64,000 nt of DNA from Novacetimonas cocois (lineage in GTDB: Bacteria; Pseudomonadota; Alphaproteobacteria; Acetobacterales; Acetobacteraceae): NCBI RefSeq assembly GCF_003311635.1, contig NZ_QEXL01000001.1:28843-92842 (forward strand), in the 5' to 3' direction. A program made the position numbers and the translations under genes. Positions 7,781-15,918 of the stretch are shown piece after piece. The stretch's first letter is position 1. Each line of letters opens with the position of its first letter. The notes beneath the pieces are model-generated. The model was not told the origin of the DNA. It did no database searches and saw nothing but the letters and a program-made list of their open reading frames with translations.

Positions 7781-9565
7781 ATGGATGCAACGCGACTGAA
7801 ACCTGTTGATGTTGTCGTCATCGGTGGCGGCTGGGCCGGTTCGATCATGGCCAAGGAAATGACCGAGGCGGGACAGAAAGTTGTCATGCTGGAACGCGGT
7901 CCCGACCGCAGCACCGCCGTCGAGGGGGCCTATCCCGGTTCCATTGACGAACTGGAGGGCAACTATCGTTACCGCCTGTTCCAGGATCTTTCGAAAAATA
8001 CCGTTACAATCAGGAACAATATGCACCAGCGCGCCCTGCCGTACCGGCGCATGGCCGCGTTCCTGCCGGGCGAGGGCGTGGGCGGCGCGGGACTGCACTG
8101 GTCCGGCGTGCATTTCCGCATGCCCCCCGATGACCTGATCCTGCGTTCGAAGGTGATCGAACGATATGGAAAATCCTTTATTCCCGAAGGCATGAACCTT
8201 CAGGATTACGGCGTCACCTATGACGAACTCGAACCGTTTTTCGATCGCGCGGAAAAGGTGTTCGGCACGTCGGGCGAACCTTACATGATCAACGGTCAGG
8301 TCGTGGGAAAGGGAAATGTCTTTTCCCCGTCACGTTCGCAGCCGTTCCCGCTGCCCGCGCTCAAGGATGTCTATACCGCGCACCTGTTTCGCAAGGCCGC
8401 GACCGAGGCGGGATTCCATCCCTATTCCCTGCCTGCGGCCAATGCGTCGGCCCAGTACACCAATCCCTATGGCGCGCAGATGGGGCCATGCAATTTCTGT
8501 GGATATTGCAGCGGTTATGCCTGTTACATGTATTCCAAGGCATCGCCGAACGTGAACATCCTGCCGGTCCTGCGGCGTGACCCGCTGTTTGAACTGCGCA
8601 CGCATGCCCATGTGCTGCGCGTCGAAATGGACAGCACGAAAACCCGCGCCACCGGCGTGACATATGTTGACCGGGACGGACGGACCTGGACGCAGCCCGC
8701 CGAACTGGTGATCATCAGCGCGTTCCAGTTCCACAATGTCCGGCTGATGCTGCTGTCGGGCATTGGCAAACCTTATGATCCTGTCGCGAACGAAGGGGTC
8801 GTGGGACGGAACTTCGTCTATCAGAACGTCACGACCAGCTTTGTCTGGCTTAACAAAAATATCGAGACCGAACAGTTCGTCGGGACAGGTGGCGGCGGCG
8901 TCGCCTTTGACGATTTCAACAGCGAAAATTTCGATCATGGGCCGCTGGGCTTTGTCGGGGGATCACCGGTCTGGGTGAACCAGGCGGGGGTCAAGGCCAT
9001 TGCCGCCGCGCAGGCGGGTGGCCCGCCCGGCACGCCGCGCTGGGGCAGCGCGTGGAAAAAGGGGATGGTCGATACCTATCGCCATTCCCTGCGGATCGAC
9101 GCGCATGGGGCAAACATGGCCTATCGCGATGTCTTCCTCGATCTCGACCCGACATGGAAGGACGCCTATGGCCTGCCGCTCCTGCGCATGACGTTTGACT
9201 GGAAAGACAACGATATCCGGATGAACCGTTACGTCGTCGATCGCATCGGGGAGGTCGCGCGTGCCATGGACGCGCGGCAGGTGCAGCTGACAAAGCGGGA
9301 ATTCGGCGTGCCGTTCGATACGCGAAAATACCAGACAACCCATCTTGGCGGGGGCGCGGTAATGGGCACCGATCCCACCACCAGCGCGCTGAACCGGTAT
9401 CTGCAGTCATGGGACGTGCCGAACGTCTTCGTCATTGGCGCGAACGCCTTTCCCCAGGGGACGGGATATAACCCGACCGGAATGGTCGCGGCCCTTGCCT
9501 ACTGGTCGGCATATCATATCCGCCAGACCTATCTGAAAAATCCCGGCCCGCTGGTGTCCCTGTGA
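7781..9565 (+). CDS. GMC-family FAD dehydrogenase large subunit (gluconate/ketogluconate/sorbitol type)
   Basis: 594 residues, starting one base after the small-subunit stop. The N-terminal FAD-binding motif is VVVIGGGWAGS (residues 11-21). A cysteine cluster, C237-x2-C240-x2-C243-x4-C248, matches the [3Fe-4S] cluster region described for FAD-dependent fructose and gluconate dehydrogenases. The C-terminal GMC block reads VFVIGANAFPQGTGYNPTGM, with a histidine upstream in THLGGGAVMG. It has no signal of its own and presumably rides on the Tat-exported small subunit. It would oxidise a sugar, sugar acid or polyol in the periplasm and pass electrons to the cytochrome subunit. Which substrate (gluconate, 2-ketogluconate or sorbitol) is not decidable by eye. 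Confidence 0.9.
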   Translation: MDATRLKPVDVVVIGGGWAGSIMAKEMTEAGQKVVMLERGPDRSTAVEGAYPGSIDELEGNYRYRLFQDLSKNTVTIRNNMHQRALPYRRMAAFLPGEGVGGAGLHWSGVHFRMPPDDLILRSKVIERYGKSFIPEGMNLQDYGVTYDELEPFFDRAEKVFGTSGEPYMINGQVVGKGNVFSPSRSQPFPLPALKDVYTAHLFRKAATEAGFHPYSLPAANASAQYTNPYGAQMGPCNFCGYCSGYACYMYSKASPNVNILPVLRRDPLFELRTHAHVLRVEMDSTKTRATGVTYVDRDGRTWTQPAELVIISAFQFHNVRLMLLSGIGKPYDPVANEGVVGRNFVYQNVTTSFVWLNKNIETEQFVGTGGGGVAFDDFNSENFDHGPLGFVGGSPVWVNQAGVKAIAAAQAGGPPGTPRWGSAWKKGMVDTYRHSLRIDAHGANMAYRDVFLDLDPTWKDAYGLPLLRMTFDWKDNDIRMNRYVVDRIGEVARAMDARQVQLTKREFGVPFDTRKYQTTHLGGGAVMGTDPTTSALNRYLQSWDVPNVFVIGANAFPQGTGYNPTGMVAALAYWSAYHIRQTYLKNPGPLVSL

Positions 9566-10905
9566 GGGGGCGGCACGTCATCGGCCTGCTTGCCGGGTTT
9601 GCCGGATGGGGGCTGCACGCGGCATCCGCCGAACCGGCGCGCGATGAACGGGCGGAAATCGCGGCGGGGGAATATGTCGCCCGTGCCGCCGATTGCGGCG
9701 CGTGCCATACCCTGCCGGGGCATGCGCCTTTTTCCGGGGGGCTGGCGTTCCACCTGCCAATGGGCACGATCCGTTCCACCAACATAACACCCGACCCGAA
9801 GGCAGGCATCGGCAGCTATAGCGAGGCGGAATTCGCCCGCGCGGTGCGTCAGGGCATACGGCGCGACGGGGCGACGCTGTATCCCGCCATGCCCTATCCG
9901 TCCTATGCGCGCATGACGGATGCGGATGTCCATGCGCTGTATGTCTATTTCATGAAAGGCGTTACCCCCGTCGCAACACCGGTCGCGCCCAATGACATCG
10001 TATGGCCGCTTTCGATGCGCTGGCCGCTGGTGGCATGGCGGATGATGTTCGTCCCGTCGGAGGACCAGGCAGGTCAGCAGGTCCGGCGCGCTTTTGCCGA
10101 TCCGCAGCTGGCGCGCGGGGCATACCTGGTGGAAGGGCCGGGCCATTGCGGGGCGTGCCATACGCCGCGTGGCATCGCGATGCAGGAAAAGGCCCTGACG
10201 GCGGCGGACGGGCCGCTGTTCCTGTCGGGTGGCGGCACGGTTGACGGCTGGAACCCCGTCAGCCTGCGGGGGGAGGCACGCGTCGGGCTGGGCCGGTGGA
10301 GCGAGGATGACATCGTCACCTTCCTGCGCACCGGGCGCGTGACGCATGCGGCAGCGTTTGGCGGCATGACCGACGCCATCAGGCACGGGACGCAGCACAT
10401 GACGGAAGAGGACCTGCGTGCGATCGCTCATTACCTGAAATCCCTGCCCCCCGCGCGGGCGGAGCAGGCGACGTGGCAGTATGACGCGGTAACCGGCCGC
10501 GCCCTGCATGCGGGGGACCTGTCGGCGCGTGGCGCGCGGGCCTATGTCGACAGCTGTGCCGCCTGTCACCGCACCGACGGGCATGGATATCCTACGACCT
10601 TTCCCCCGCTTGCGGGCAATCCGGTGGTCATGGATGCCTCCGCCACGTCGCTGATCCGCATCGTGCTGACCGGCAGCGTGCTGCACGCCACCCATCAGGC
10701 GCCGTCTTCCTTCGTCATGCCCGGCTTTGCCGCGCGGATGGACGACCGGACGGTGGCCGATGTGGTGAGCTTCATCCGGCAGTCATGGGGCAACGCGGCG
10801 CAACCCGTCAGCGCGTCGGACGTGGCGGCGGTGCGACGTTCGATACAGGAAGCCACGCAGGGGCAGGAGGACGCGACGTCTTCCGCGCGTCAGCCCCTGA
10901 ACTGA
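9562..10905 (+). CDS. Triheme cytochrome c subunit of the membrane-bound dehydrogenase
   Basis: 447 residues beginning at a GTG that overlaps the FAD-subunit stop (GTGA). A signal peptide covers about residues 1-23. Three CxxCH haem sites are present: CGACH at 45-49, CGACH at 196-200 and CAACH at 332-336, each in its own cytochrome c domain, as in the adhB/gndC-like subunits of acetic acid bacteria. It takes electrons from the flavin/Fe-S subunit and delivers them to ubiquinone at the outer face of the inner membrane. Maturation depends on the Ccm system encoded at 37.8-43.1 kb. Confidence 0.93.
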   Translation: MRGRHVIGLLAGFAGWGLHAASAEPARDERAEIAAGEYVARAADCGACHTLPGHAPFSGGLAFHLPMGTIRSTNITPDPKAGIGSYSEAEFARAVRQGIRRDGATLYPAMPYPSYARMTDADVHALYVYFMKGVTPVATPVAPNDIVWPLSMRWPLVAWRMMFVPSEDQAGQQVRRAFADPQLARGAYLVEGPGHCGACHTPRGIAMQEKALTAADGPLFLSGGGTVDGWNPVSLRGEARVGLGRWSEDDIVTFLRTGRVTHAAAFGGMTDAIRHGTQHMTEEDLRAIAHYLKSLPPARAEQATWQYDAVTGRALHAGDLSARGARAYVDSCAACHRTDGHGYPTTFPPLAGNPVVMDASATSLIRIVLTGSVLHATHQAPSSFVMPGFAARMDDRTVADVVSFIRQSWGNAAQPVSASDVAAVRRSIQEATQGQEDATSSARQPLN

Positions 10906-10997
10906 ATGTGAAGGAATGGCGGGCGATCTGGCGGCCACGGGGTGGTTGTCCATCCCGTCATGCTTCTTCACTGTAGGCAGCAAGGGAGGGTACGGTC

Positions 10998-12209
10998 ATG
11001 AAACGTCGTTCATTACTGGGCGCGGCAGTTCCCGTGGGGGTCGCGGCCCTTGCCATGGCGGGCGCAGGACAGGCGGCCCGTGCCGCGCCGGCCGCCACGG
11101 GCCGGATGAACCGTGATTATGGCCTCAATTCCGCGGGGCCCTTTGAAATCGTGGCCCGTTTCGACGGTCCCGGCCCGTCGGGCATCGCGGTCACGCCGGG
11201 ACGGCGGATTTTTGTCGGCTTTCCCCGCCATGCCATCAACCATGCCGGCGTGACGCTTGCCGAACTGCGCGCCGACGGGCTGCATGCCTATCCCGATACG
11301 CAATGGAGCATGCCCTCGGACCGGCCGCCGCAGCAGCGCCTGATGTCGGTACACGGCATGACGACCGATACGCGCGGGCGGCTGTGGTGCATTGACGACG
11401 GCAAGCTGGCGGGACAGTCGCTGGCCCCCGGCGCGGCGAAGGTGATCGGCATCGATCCCGAAAAAAACACCATATTTGCCAATATCGTGCTGCGCCCCGG
11501 CATCGTCCTGCCGGACAGTCATATGAACGACCTGCGCGTTGACCTGACGCACGGGGCGGCGGGCACCGTCTATGTCACGGATTCATCGTTCGGCCTGTCG
11601 CCCGCGCTTGTGGTGGTCGATATCGCCACCGGACGGCAGCGCCGGGTGCTGGCGACCCATCCCGCCGCCCAGGCGGAACGCGGGTTCATGGCGGTGGTGG
11701 AGGGACGGCCGCTGGTCTTCGATCCCCCCCGGCACAAGCCGGGCTTCGTCTGGGGCGGAATAGATGGGATCACCCTATCGCCCGACAGCCGCACGCTGTA
11801 TTTCTGTCCCCTGACCAGCCGGCGCCTGTACAGCATCCCGACCGCCGTGCTGTCGGACTTTTCCACGACGGAGGCGCAACTGGCGCAGGCCGTGCGTGAC
11901 GAAGGCGAAAAAGGCGTGGCCGATGGGCTTGCCACCGATGGGCAGGGACGCATTTACACCACCAATTTCGAACATGACGCCATTTTCCGCCGTAACGTGG
12001 ACGGGTCTTTCGACACCATGGTGCGCGACCCACGCGTCCTGTCCCCGGACGGGATTTTTGTCGATGGCAATGATGTCTATTGCACGTTGGGACAATGGAA
12101 CCGCCTTGGTGGGCTGAATGGCGGGCATGACCTGCGGGTGCCCCCCTATTACCTGATCCGCTTTCCCGCCGATCCCCCCGACGCCGTGGACGCGCTGCAT
12201 GTGAAATAG
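10998..12209 (+). CDS. Secreted MRJP/SMP-30-like beta-propeller, possible lactonase
   Basis: 403 residues with a KRRSLLGAA signal (twin Arg, residues 2-10) and an Ala-rich h-region ending near residue 30, so export is likely, perhaps by Tat. The body resembles the major royal jelly protein/yellow family, a six-bladed propeller related to SMP-30/gluconolactonase: SVHGMTTDTRGRLWCIDDG, SHMNDLRVD, TVYVTDSSFG, GGIDGITLSPDSRTLYFCPL and GVADGLATDGQGRIYTTNFE are typical blade segments. It starts 92 bases after the cytochrome gene in the same direction. Hydrolysis of the lactone made by a periplasmic sugar dehydrogenase is an attractive role but is an inference from position. Confidence 0.75.
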   Translation: MKRRSLLGAAVPVGVAALAMAGAGQAARAAPAATGRMNRDYGLNSAGPFEIVARFDGPGPSGIAVTPGRRIFVGFPRHAINHAGVTLAELRADGLHAYPDTQWSMPSDRPPQQRLMSVHGMTTDTRGRLWCIDDGKLAGQSLAPGAAKVIGIDPEKNTIFANIVLRPGIVLPDSHMNDLRVDLTHGAAGTVYVTDSSFGLSPALVVVDIATGRQRRVLATHPAAQAERGFMAVVEGRPLVFDPPRHKPGFVWGGIDGITLSPDSRTLYFCPLTSRRLYSIPTAVLSDFSTTEAQLAQAVRDEGEKGVADGLATDGQGRIYTTNFEHDAIFRRNVDGSFDTMVRDPRVLSPDGIFVDGNDVYCTLGQWNRLGGLNGGHDLRVPPYYLIRFPADPPDAVDALHVK

Positions 12210-12283
12210 GCGCATTGCAAAGACGGCGCCCGCATGTGCGCTAACTCTTTCCCTTTGGCGTGAATTGCGGCAAGAATCCCGTC

Positions 12284-13360
12284 ATGAATATTCTGTCGCG
12301 CACGATGATGCCCCTGATCCGGCGTCTTGATCCCGAGGACGCCCATCAGCTTGCCCTCAATGCCCTGCAACTGGGACTGGGAGGCGTGTCCGATCCTGCC
12401 CGGGACGATCCCGCCCTGTCGGTTCGTGCCATGGGGCTGCGTTTCCCCAACCCGATCGGCATCGCCGCGGGCTTTGACAAGAATGCGCTGGTGGTGCGTC
12501 CGCTGGCGCGCTCCGGCTTCGGCTTCGTGGAGGCGGGGACCGTCACGCCGCGTCCGCAGCCGGGCAACCCGCGCCCGCGCCTGTTCCGCCTGAACGAGGA
12601 CCGGGCGATCATCAATCGCATGGGGTTCAACAATCAGGGGATTGACCGTTTTGCCGTGCGTCTGGCGCGGCTGCAGCGCGTCAGCCCGTCGGGCCGCAAT
12701 TTCGGCGCGCGCGTGCCCGTGGGCGCGAACCTTGGCATCAACAAGACCGGCGCCGACCCCGAACGCGACTATCCGATGCTGGTCGGCCGCATCAAGCATT
12801 ACGTCGATTACATCGTCATCAACCTGTCTTCCCCCAACACGCCCGGCCTGCGTGACCTGCTGGAGGCCTCGCGCCTGAAATCCATCCTTGATGCGATCGC
12901 GGCGGCGCATCCCGAACGGCCGCCGCTGCTGGTCAAGCTGTCGCCCGACATGGCGCGCGATGACATCCCCGCCGTGGTCGATGCCGTGATCGGGGGCGGG
13001 GCGCAGGGCCTGATCGTGACCAACACCACCATTTCGCGTCCCCGCAGCCTGCGCAGCGCCTATGCCAATGAAAGCGGCGGCCTGTCGGGACGTCCGCTGA
13101 CGCCGATGGCGTGCGATACGCTGGCGCATGTGTCGCGCGCGGCGCAGGGGCGGCTGACGCTGGTGGCGTGTGGCGGCATCGAAAGCGGGGCCGACATCGT
13201 GGAGCGCGTGCGCATGGGTGCCGACCTGGTGCAGCTTTATACCGCCTATGCCTATGAAGGACCGTCGATCCTGCCGCGGCTGAAGCACGAGACGCTGAAG
13301 GAACTGCGCCAGCAGGGGTTCGAGACGCTGTCTGATGCGAAAGGAACTGCCCTGGCATGA
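12284..13360 (+). CDS. pyrD: Dihydroorotate dehydrogenase (quinone), class 2
   Basis: 358 residues. It oxidises dihydroorotate to orotate with FMN and ubiquinone in pyrimidine synthesis, at the inner face of the cytoplasmic membrane. The N-terminal extension (LSRTMMPLIRRLDPEDAHQL) is the membrane-binding helix of class 2 enzymes. Also visible are NPIGIAAGFDKNA, GTVTPRPQPGNPRPRLFRL, the active-site NLSSPNTPGLR, and the FMN-phosphate segment VACGGIESGAD. I chose the ATG at 12284 because it gives the usual N terminus; a GTG at 12260 would add 8 residues. The stop overlaps the next gene by 4 bases. Confidence 0.95.
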   Translation: MNILSRTMMPLIRRLDPEDAHQLALNALQLGLGGVSDPARDDPALSVRAMGLRFPNPIGIAAGFDKNALVVRPLARSGFGFVEAGTVTPRPQPGNPRPRLFRLNEDRAIINRMGFNNQGIDRFAVRLARLQRVSPSGRNFGARVPVGANLGINKTGADPERDYPMLVGRIKHYVDYIVINLSSPNTPGLRDLLEASRLKSILDAIAAAHPERPPLLVKLSPDMARDDIPAVVDAVIGGGAQGLIVTNTTISRPRSLRSAYANESGGLSGRPLTPMACDTLAHVSRAAQGRLTLVACGGIESGADIVERVRMGADLVQLYTAYAYEGPSILPRLKHETLKELRQQGFETLSDAKGTALA

Positions 13361-14235
13361 AGGAAAGCACGGGAATTGGTCCCCTTTCGGGGGATTATGA
13401 CGGGTATATCGTGGATCTATGGGGCGTCATCCATAATGGCGTGGCCCCCTATCCCGGTGCCATCGACTGCCTGCGTCACCTGAAACAGGCGGGACGGCGG
13501 GTCATCCTGCTGTCGAACGCGCCGCGTCGGGCCGTGACGGTGCGCAAGGGGCTGCGGGCCATGGGCGTGACCGACGATCTGTATGAAGGGCTGATGACCA
13601 GCGGGGAATGCACGCGCCTGATGCTGCAGTCCCGCACCGATCCATGGTTCGCGGGACTGGGGCGGCGGATGCTGCACCTTGGCCCGAAAAAGGATGTGGA
13701 CCTTTTCACGGGGCTGGACCTTGACGTGGTGGAGGACGCGGCACAGGCGGATTTCGTCCTGAATACCGGGCCGGATTCCGACCGTGGGGAAGAAGACATC
13801 ACGCCCTACCTGCCTGTCCTGCAGGAATGCGCGGCGCATAAGCTGAAGATGATCTGCGCCAATCCCGATCAGCAGGTCATCCGTGGCAACCGTCGCCTGC
13901 TGTGCGCAGGAGCGCTGGCCAGCCGGTACGAGGAAAGTCAGGGCGGGGAGGTACGCTGGATCGGCAAGCCCCATCCGGAGGTCTATGAACGGGTGGCGCG
14001 GATGATGGACCTGCCCCTGTCGCGTATTCTTGCGGTGGGGGATTCCCTCGCGACCGACATGCGCGGTGCAAAGGGCGCGGGTGTCGACGGGTGCTGGGTC
14101 CTTGGCGGCATCCATCAGGAAATGCTGGGCGGAAGCTGGGAAAAGGACAGGGACGCCGATTATGATCTGGCAGTAGAGGAAGCCCACGGCGCGGGACTGG
14201 ACCCTGCGGCCTGCGTGCCGTCCTTCCGCTGGTGA
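13357..14235 (+). CDS. HAD-superfamily class IIA hydrolase (TIGR01459/NagD-like)
   Basis: 292 residues, ATGA-overlapped with pyrD. The nucleophile motif reads VDLWGVIHNG with Asp20. The usual second Asp of DxD is a Trp, as in the alphaproteobacterial TIGR01459 group. Motif II is ILLSNAPRR and motif III/IV is VGDSLATDMRGAKGAG near the C terminus, with a class IIA cap between. Likely a phosphatase for a small sugar- or nucleotide-phosphate. The coupling to pyrD may point to a housekeeping role in nucleotide metabolism, but the substrate is unknown. Confidence 0.85.
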   Translation: MKESTGIGPLSGDYDGYIVDLWGVIHNGVAPYPGAIDCLRHLKQAGRRVILLSNAPRRAVTVRKGLRAMGVTDDLYEGLMTSGECTRLMLQSRTDPWFAGLGRRMLHLGPKKDVDLFTGLDLDVVEDAAQADFVLNTGPDSDRGEEDITPYLPVLQECAAHKLKMICANPDQQVIRGNRRLLCAGALASRYEESQGGEVRWIGKPHPEVYERVARMMDLPLSRILAVGDSLATDMRGAKGAGVDGCWVLGGIHQEMLGGSWEKDRDADYDLAVEEAHGAGLDPAACVPSFRW

Positions 14236-14276
14236 CGGGTCTGCACCACCAGCGGGCAGCCAGATGAAAGGGGCAG

Positions 14277-14354
14277 GAAGTTTCTGGTGAAGCTTTTTCA
14301 AAAAGCTTCGAAAGACGTCACCTTTTTGGAAAAAGGCGACACCCGGAAACTTTT
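14277..14354. repeat. Dispersed cloverleaf-like intergenic repeat, copy 1
   Basis: About 78 bp, strongly similar to 37704-37783. Outer arms AAGTTTCTGGTG and CACCCGGAAACTT are near-complementary. Between them lie hairpin 1 (GAAGCTTTT 14289-14297 with AAAAGCTTC 14301-14309) and hairpin 2 (CCTTTT/AAAAGG at 14321-14336, flanked by GTC/GAC). The repeat sits between convergent genes, where it could also act as a terminator in both directions. I recall similar elements scattered in Komagataeibacter genomes. Confidence 0.8.
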
Positions 14355-14404
14355 GTCATTTTCAACAGGTTGGTTTTAAACGGTTTCCTGTCCGAAAAAG
14401 TCTC

Positions 14405-14893
14405 TTACTGATACTGGCGTCCATTGACGATGACATATCCGGGGATGCGCCAGCTACGTCCCGTGCCGTGATGCGTCCAGTCGATCCCCTGACTGCGCAG
14501 GTTGTCAAAGTAATAGCGACCGACAACATCCACCTGATCGCCCTTTGCCACCCACGGCCATTGGGGCGCGTTCATCTGGTCAAGGTCGGAGACGATGCGG
14601 ATCGAGATGTCCGACCCCACATCGACATAGAAATATCCGTGCCAGCCACTGCGTGTCCGCCGTGCCCTTGATACGGCGATCACCCGCCCGCAGACATGTT
14701 CCGGCAGGTCGGCATGGCGCGTGTGGCGTTCCTCATTCTCGAACCGGGCCTGATCCTCGAGGAAGCGGCGATTGTCGCAGCTTGGCGAGACGGAGTCCCA
14801 CGCCAGCGCCGCATTGCTGGCGACAAGCTGCGACGTCGTGACCATCATGGCGCCTGCGCAAAGGGATCGCAGCAGGGTTCGGCGTGCTGACAT
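14405..14893 (-). CDS. Secreted DUF3465-like protein
   Basis: 162 residues. A clear signal peptide covers residues 1-31 (basic start, hydrophobic LLRSLCAGAMMVTTSQLV, cleavage after NAALA). The mature part contains HVCGRVIAVSRARRTRSGWH, HGYFYVDVGSDISIRIVSDL and a C-terminal GIDWTHHGTGRSW, matching the DUF3465 pattern of an OB-like small periplasmic protein ending in an xxWTHH motif. Function unknown. It lies downstream of ppk2 on the same strand with 112 bases between, including an inverted repeat, so it is probably a separate unit. The ATG at 14893 is followed directly by the signal peptide, supporting the start. Confidence 0.75.
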   Translation of the reverse strand: MSARRTLLRSLCAGAMMVTTSQLVASNAALAWDSVSPSCDNRRFLEDQARFENEERHTRHADLPEHVCGRVIAVSRARRTRSGWHGYFYVDVGSDISIRIVSDLDQMNAPQWPWVAKGDQVDVVGRYYFDNLRSQGIDWTHHGTGRSWRIPGYVIVNGRQYQ

Positions 14894-14952
14894 TCACTGT
14901 CCTCGTCTTTTGTGTGTCTTTTGTGTCCGTGCCTGTCTTCCTTGCGTTGGAT

Positions 14953-14985
14953 GCATGCGTGCGTCAATGACTTCCTCACGCATGC
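14953..14985. terminator. Inverted repeat between ppk2 and the DUF3465 gene
   Basis: GCATGCGTG (14953-14961) is perfectly complementary to CACGCATGC (14977-14985), with a 15-base loop. There is no T-run on either side, so it may be a Rho-type or processing structure, or an operator, rather than a canonical terminator. Confidence 0.4.
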
Positions 14986-15006
14986 GTTATATGCGGTCAG
15001 GGCTTT

Positions 15007-15909
15007 CTATTTCTTTTCCGACAGAAGCTGCTGGCGTGCCTTTTTCAGTTCCGCCCGCCCGGCGGCGTCCAGTTTCGGCATCTTCAGATTCAGCTGCTCC
15101 AGCGCGGCAATGATCGCCTCGATCACCACCAGGCGCGCAAACCATTTCTGGTCCGCCGGAACGACGAACCACGGCGCATGCACGTCCGCCGTGTTGCGGA
15201 TCGCCTGTTCATAGGCGTTCTGGTAACTGTCCCAGTACTGGCGTTCATGAATGTCGCCGATGGAGAATTTCCAGTTCTTGTCGGGATGGTCGATACGCGA
15301 CAGGAAACGCTTGCGCTGTTCGTCCTTGGAAAGGTGAAGGAAGAATTTCAGGATGACCGTGCCCTGCCGTGCCAGGTAATCCTCGAAATGACGGATGTCG
15401 CGGCAGCGGTCGTCCCACAGGGTAGGGGACTTGCGCAGCTGCTGCGGGATTTTCTGGTTTTCCAGGATTTCCGGATGCACGCGCGTGACCAGCACTTCTT
15501 CGTAATGGCTGCGGTTGAAGATGCCGATATGCCCCCCCGCCGGTAGCGCCAGATGTTCGCGCCACAGATAGTCATGGGCAAGCTCCACCGGGCCGGGCTG
15601 CTTGAAGGACGTGACATTCACCCCTTCTGGATTGATGCCCGACATCACGTGCTTGATGATGCCATCCTTGCCCGCCGCGTCGGGGGCCTGCAGCACGATC
15701 AGCACCGACCATTCGCCATTGGCGTACAGGCGTGACTGAAGTTCCGACAGCCGCCCGATCCGTTCATACAGCCGTCGCTTGCCGGTTTTCTTTTCCAGTC
15801 CGCAATCTTCCGCCGCGCGGGTGGGGCAGGCGGACAGCCTGAAGTTCGTTCCATCGGTAATGCGAAAACGCGTTGCCAGCTCGATTTCCGTTTCGGTCTT
15901 GTCCTCCAT
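15007..15909 (-). CDS. ppk2: Polyphosphate kinase 2 family (polyphosphate:nucleotide phosphotransferase)
   Basis: 300 residues. PPK2 enzymes transfer phosphate between polyphosphate and nucleotides (AMP, ADP or GDP, depending on class). The Walker A motif is APDAAGKDGIIKHV. The lid and Walker B region reads GHIGIFNRSHYEEVLVTRVH, and the conserved FFLHLSKDEQRKRFLSRIDH block follows, with YEQAIRNT and APWFVVPADQKWFARLVV near the end. It is a single-domain, full-length member; the class, and hence the preferred nucleotide, cannot be decided by eye. Its ATG lies 9 bases after the ydfG-like stop, so the two form an operon. Confidence 0.93.
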   Translation of the reverse strand: MEDKTETEIELATRFRITDGTNFRLSACPTRAAEDCGLEKKTGKRRLYERIGRLSELQSRLYANGEWSVLIVLQAPDAAGKDGIIKHVMSGINPEGVNVTSFKQPGPVELAHDYLWREHLALPAGGHIGIFNRSHYEEVLVTRVHPEILENQKIPQQLRKSPTLWDDRCRDIRHFEDYLARQGTVILKFFLHLSKDEQRKRFLSRIDHPDKNWKFSIGDIHERQYWDSYQNAYEQAIRNTADVHAPWFVVPADQKWFARLVVIEAIIAALEQLNLKMPKLDAAGRAELKKARQQLLSEKK

Positions 15910-15918
15910 GAATCCGGC

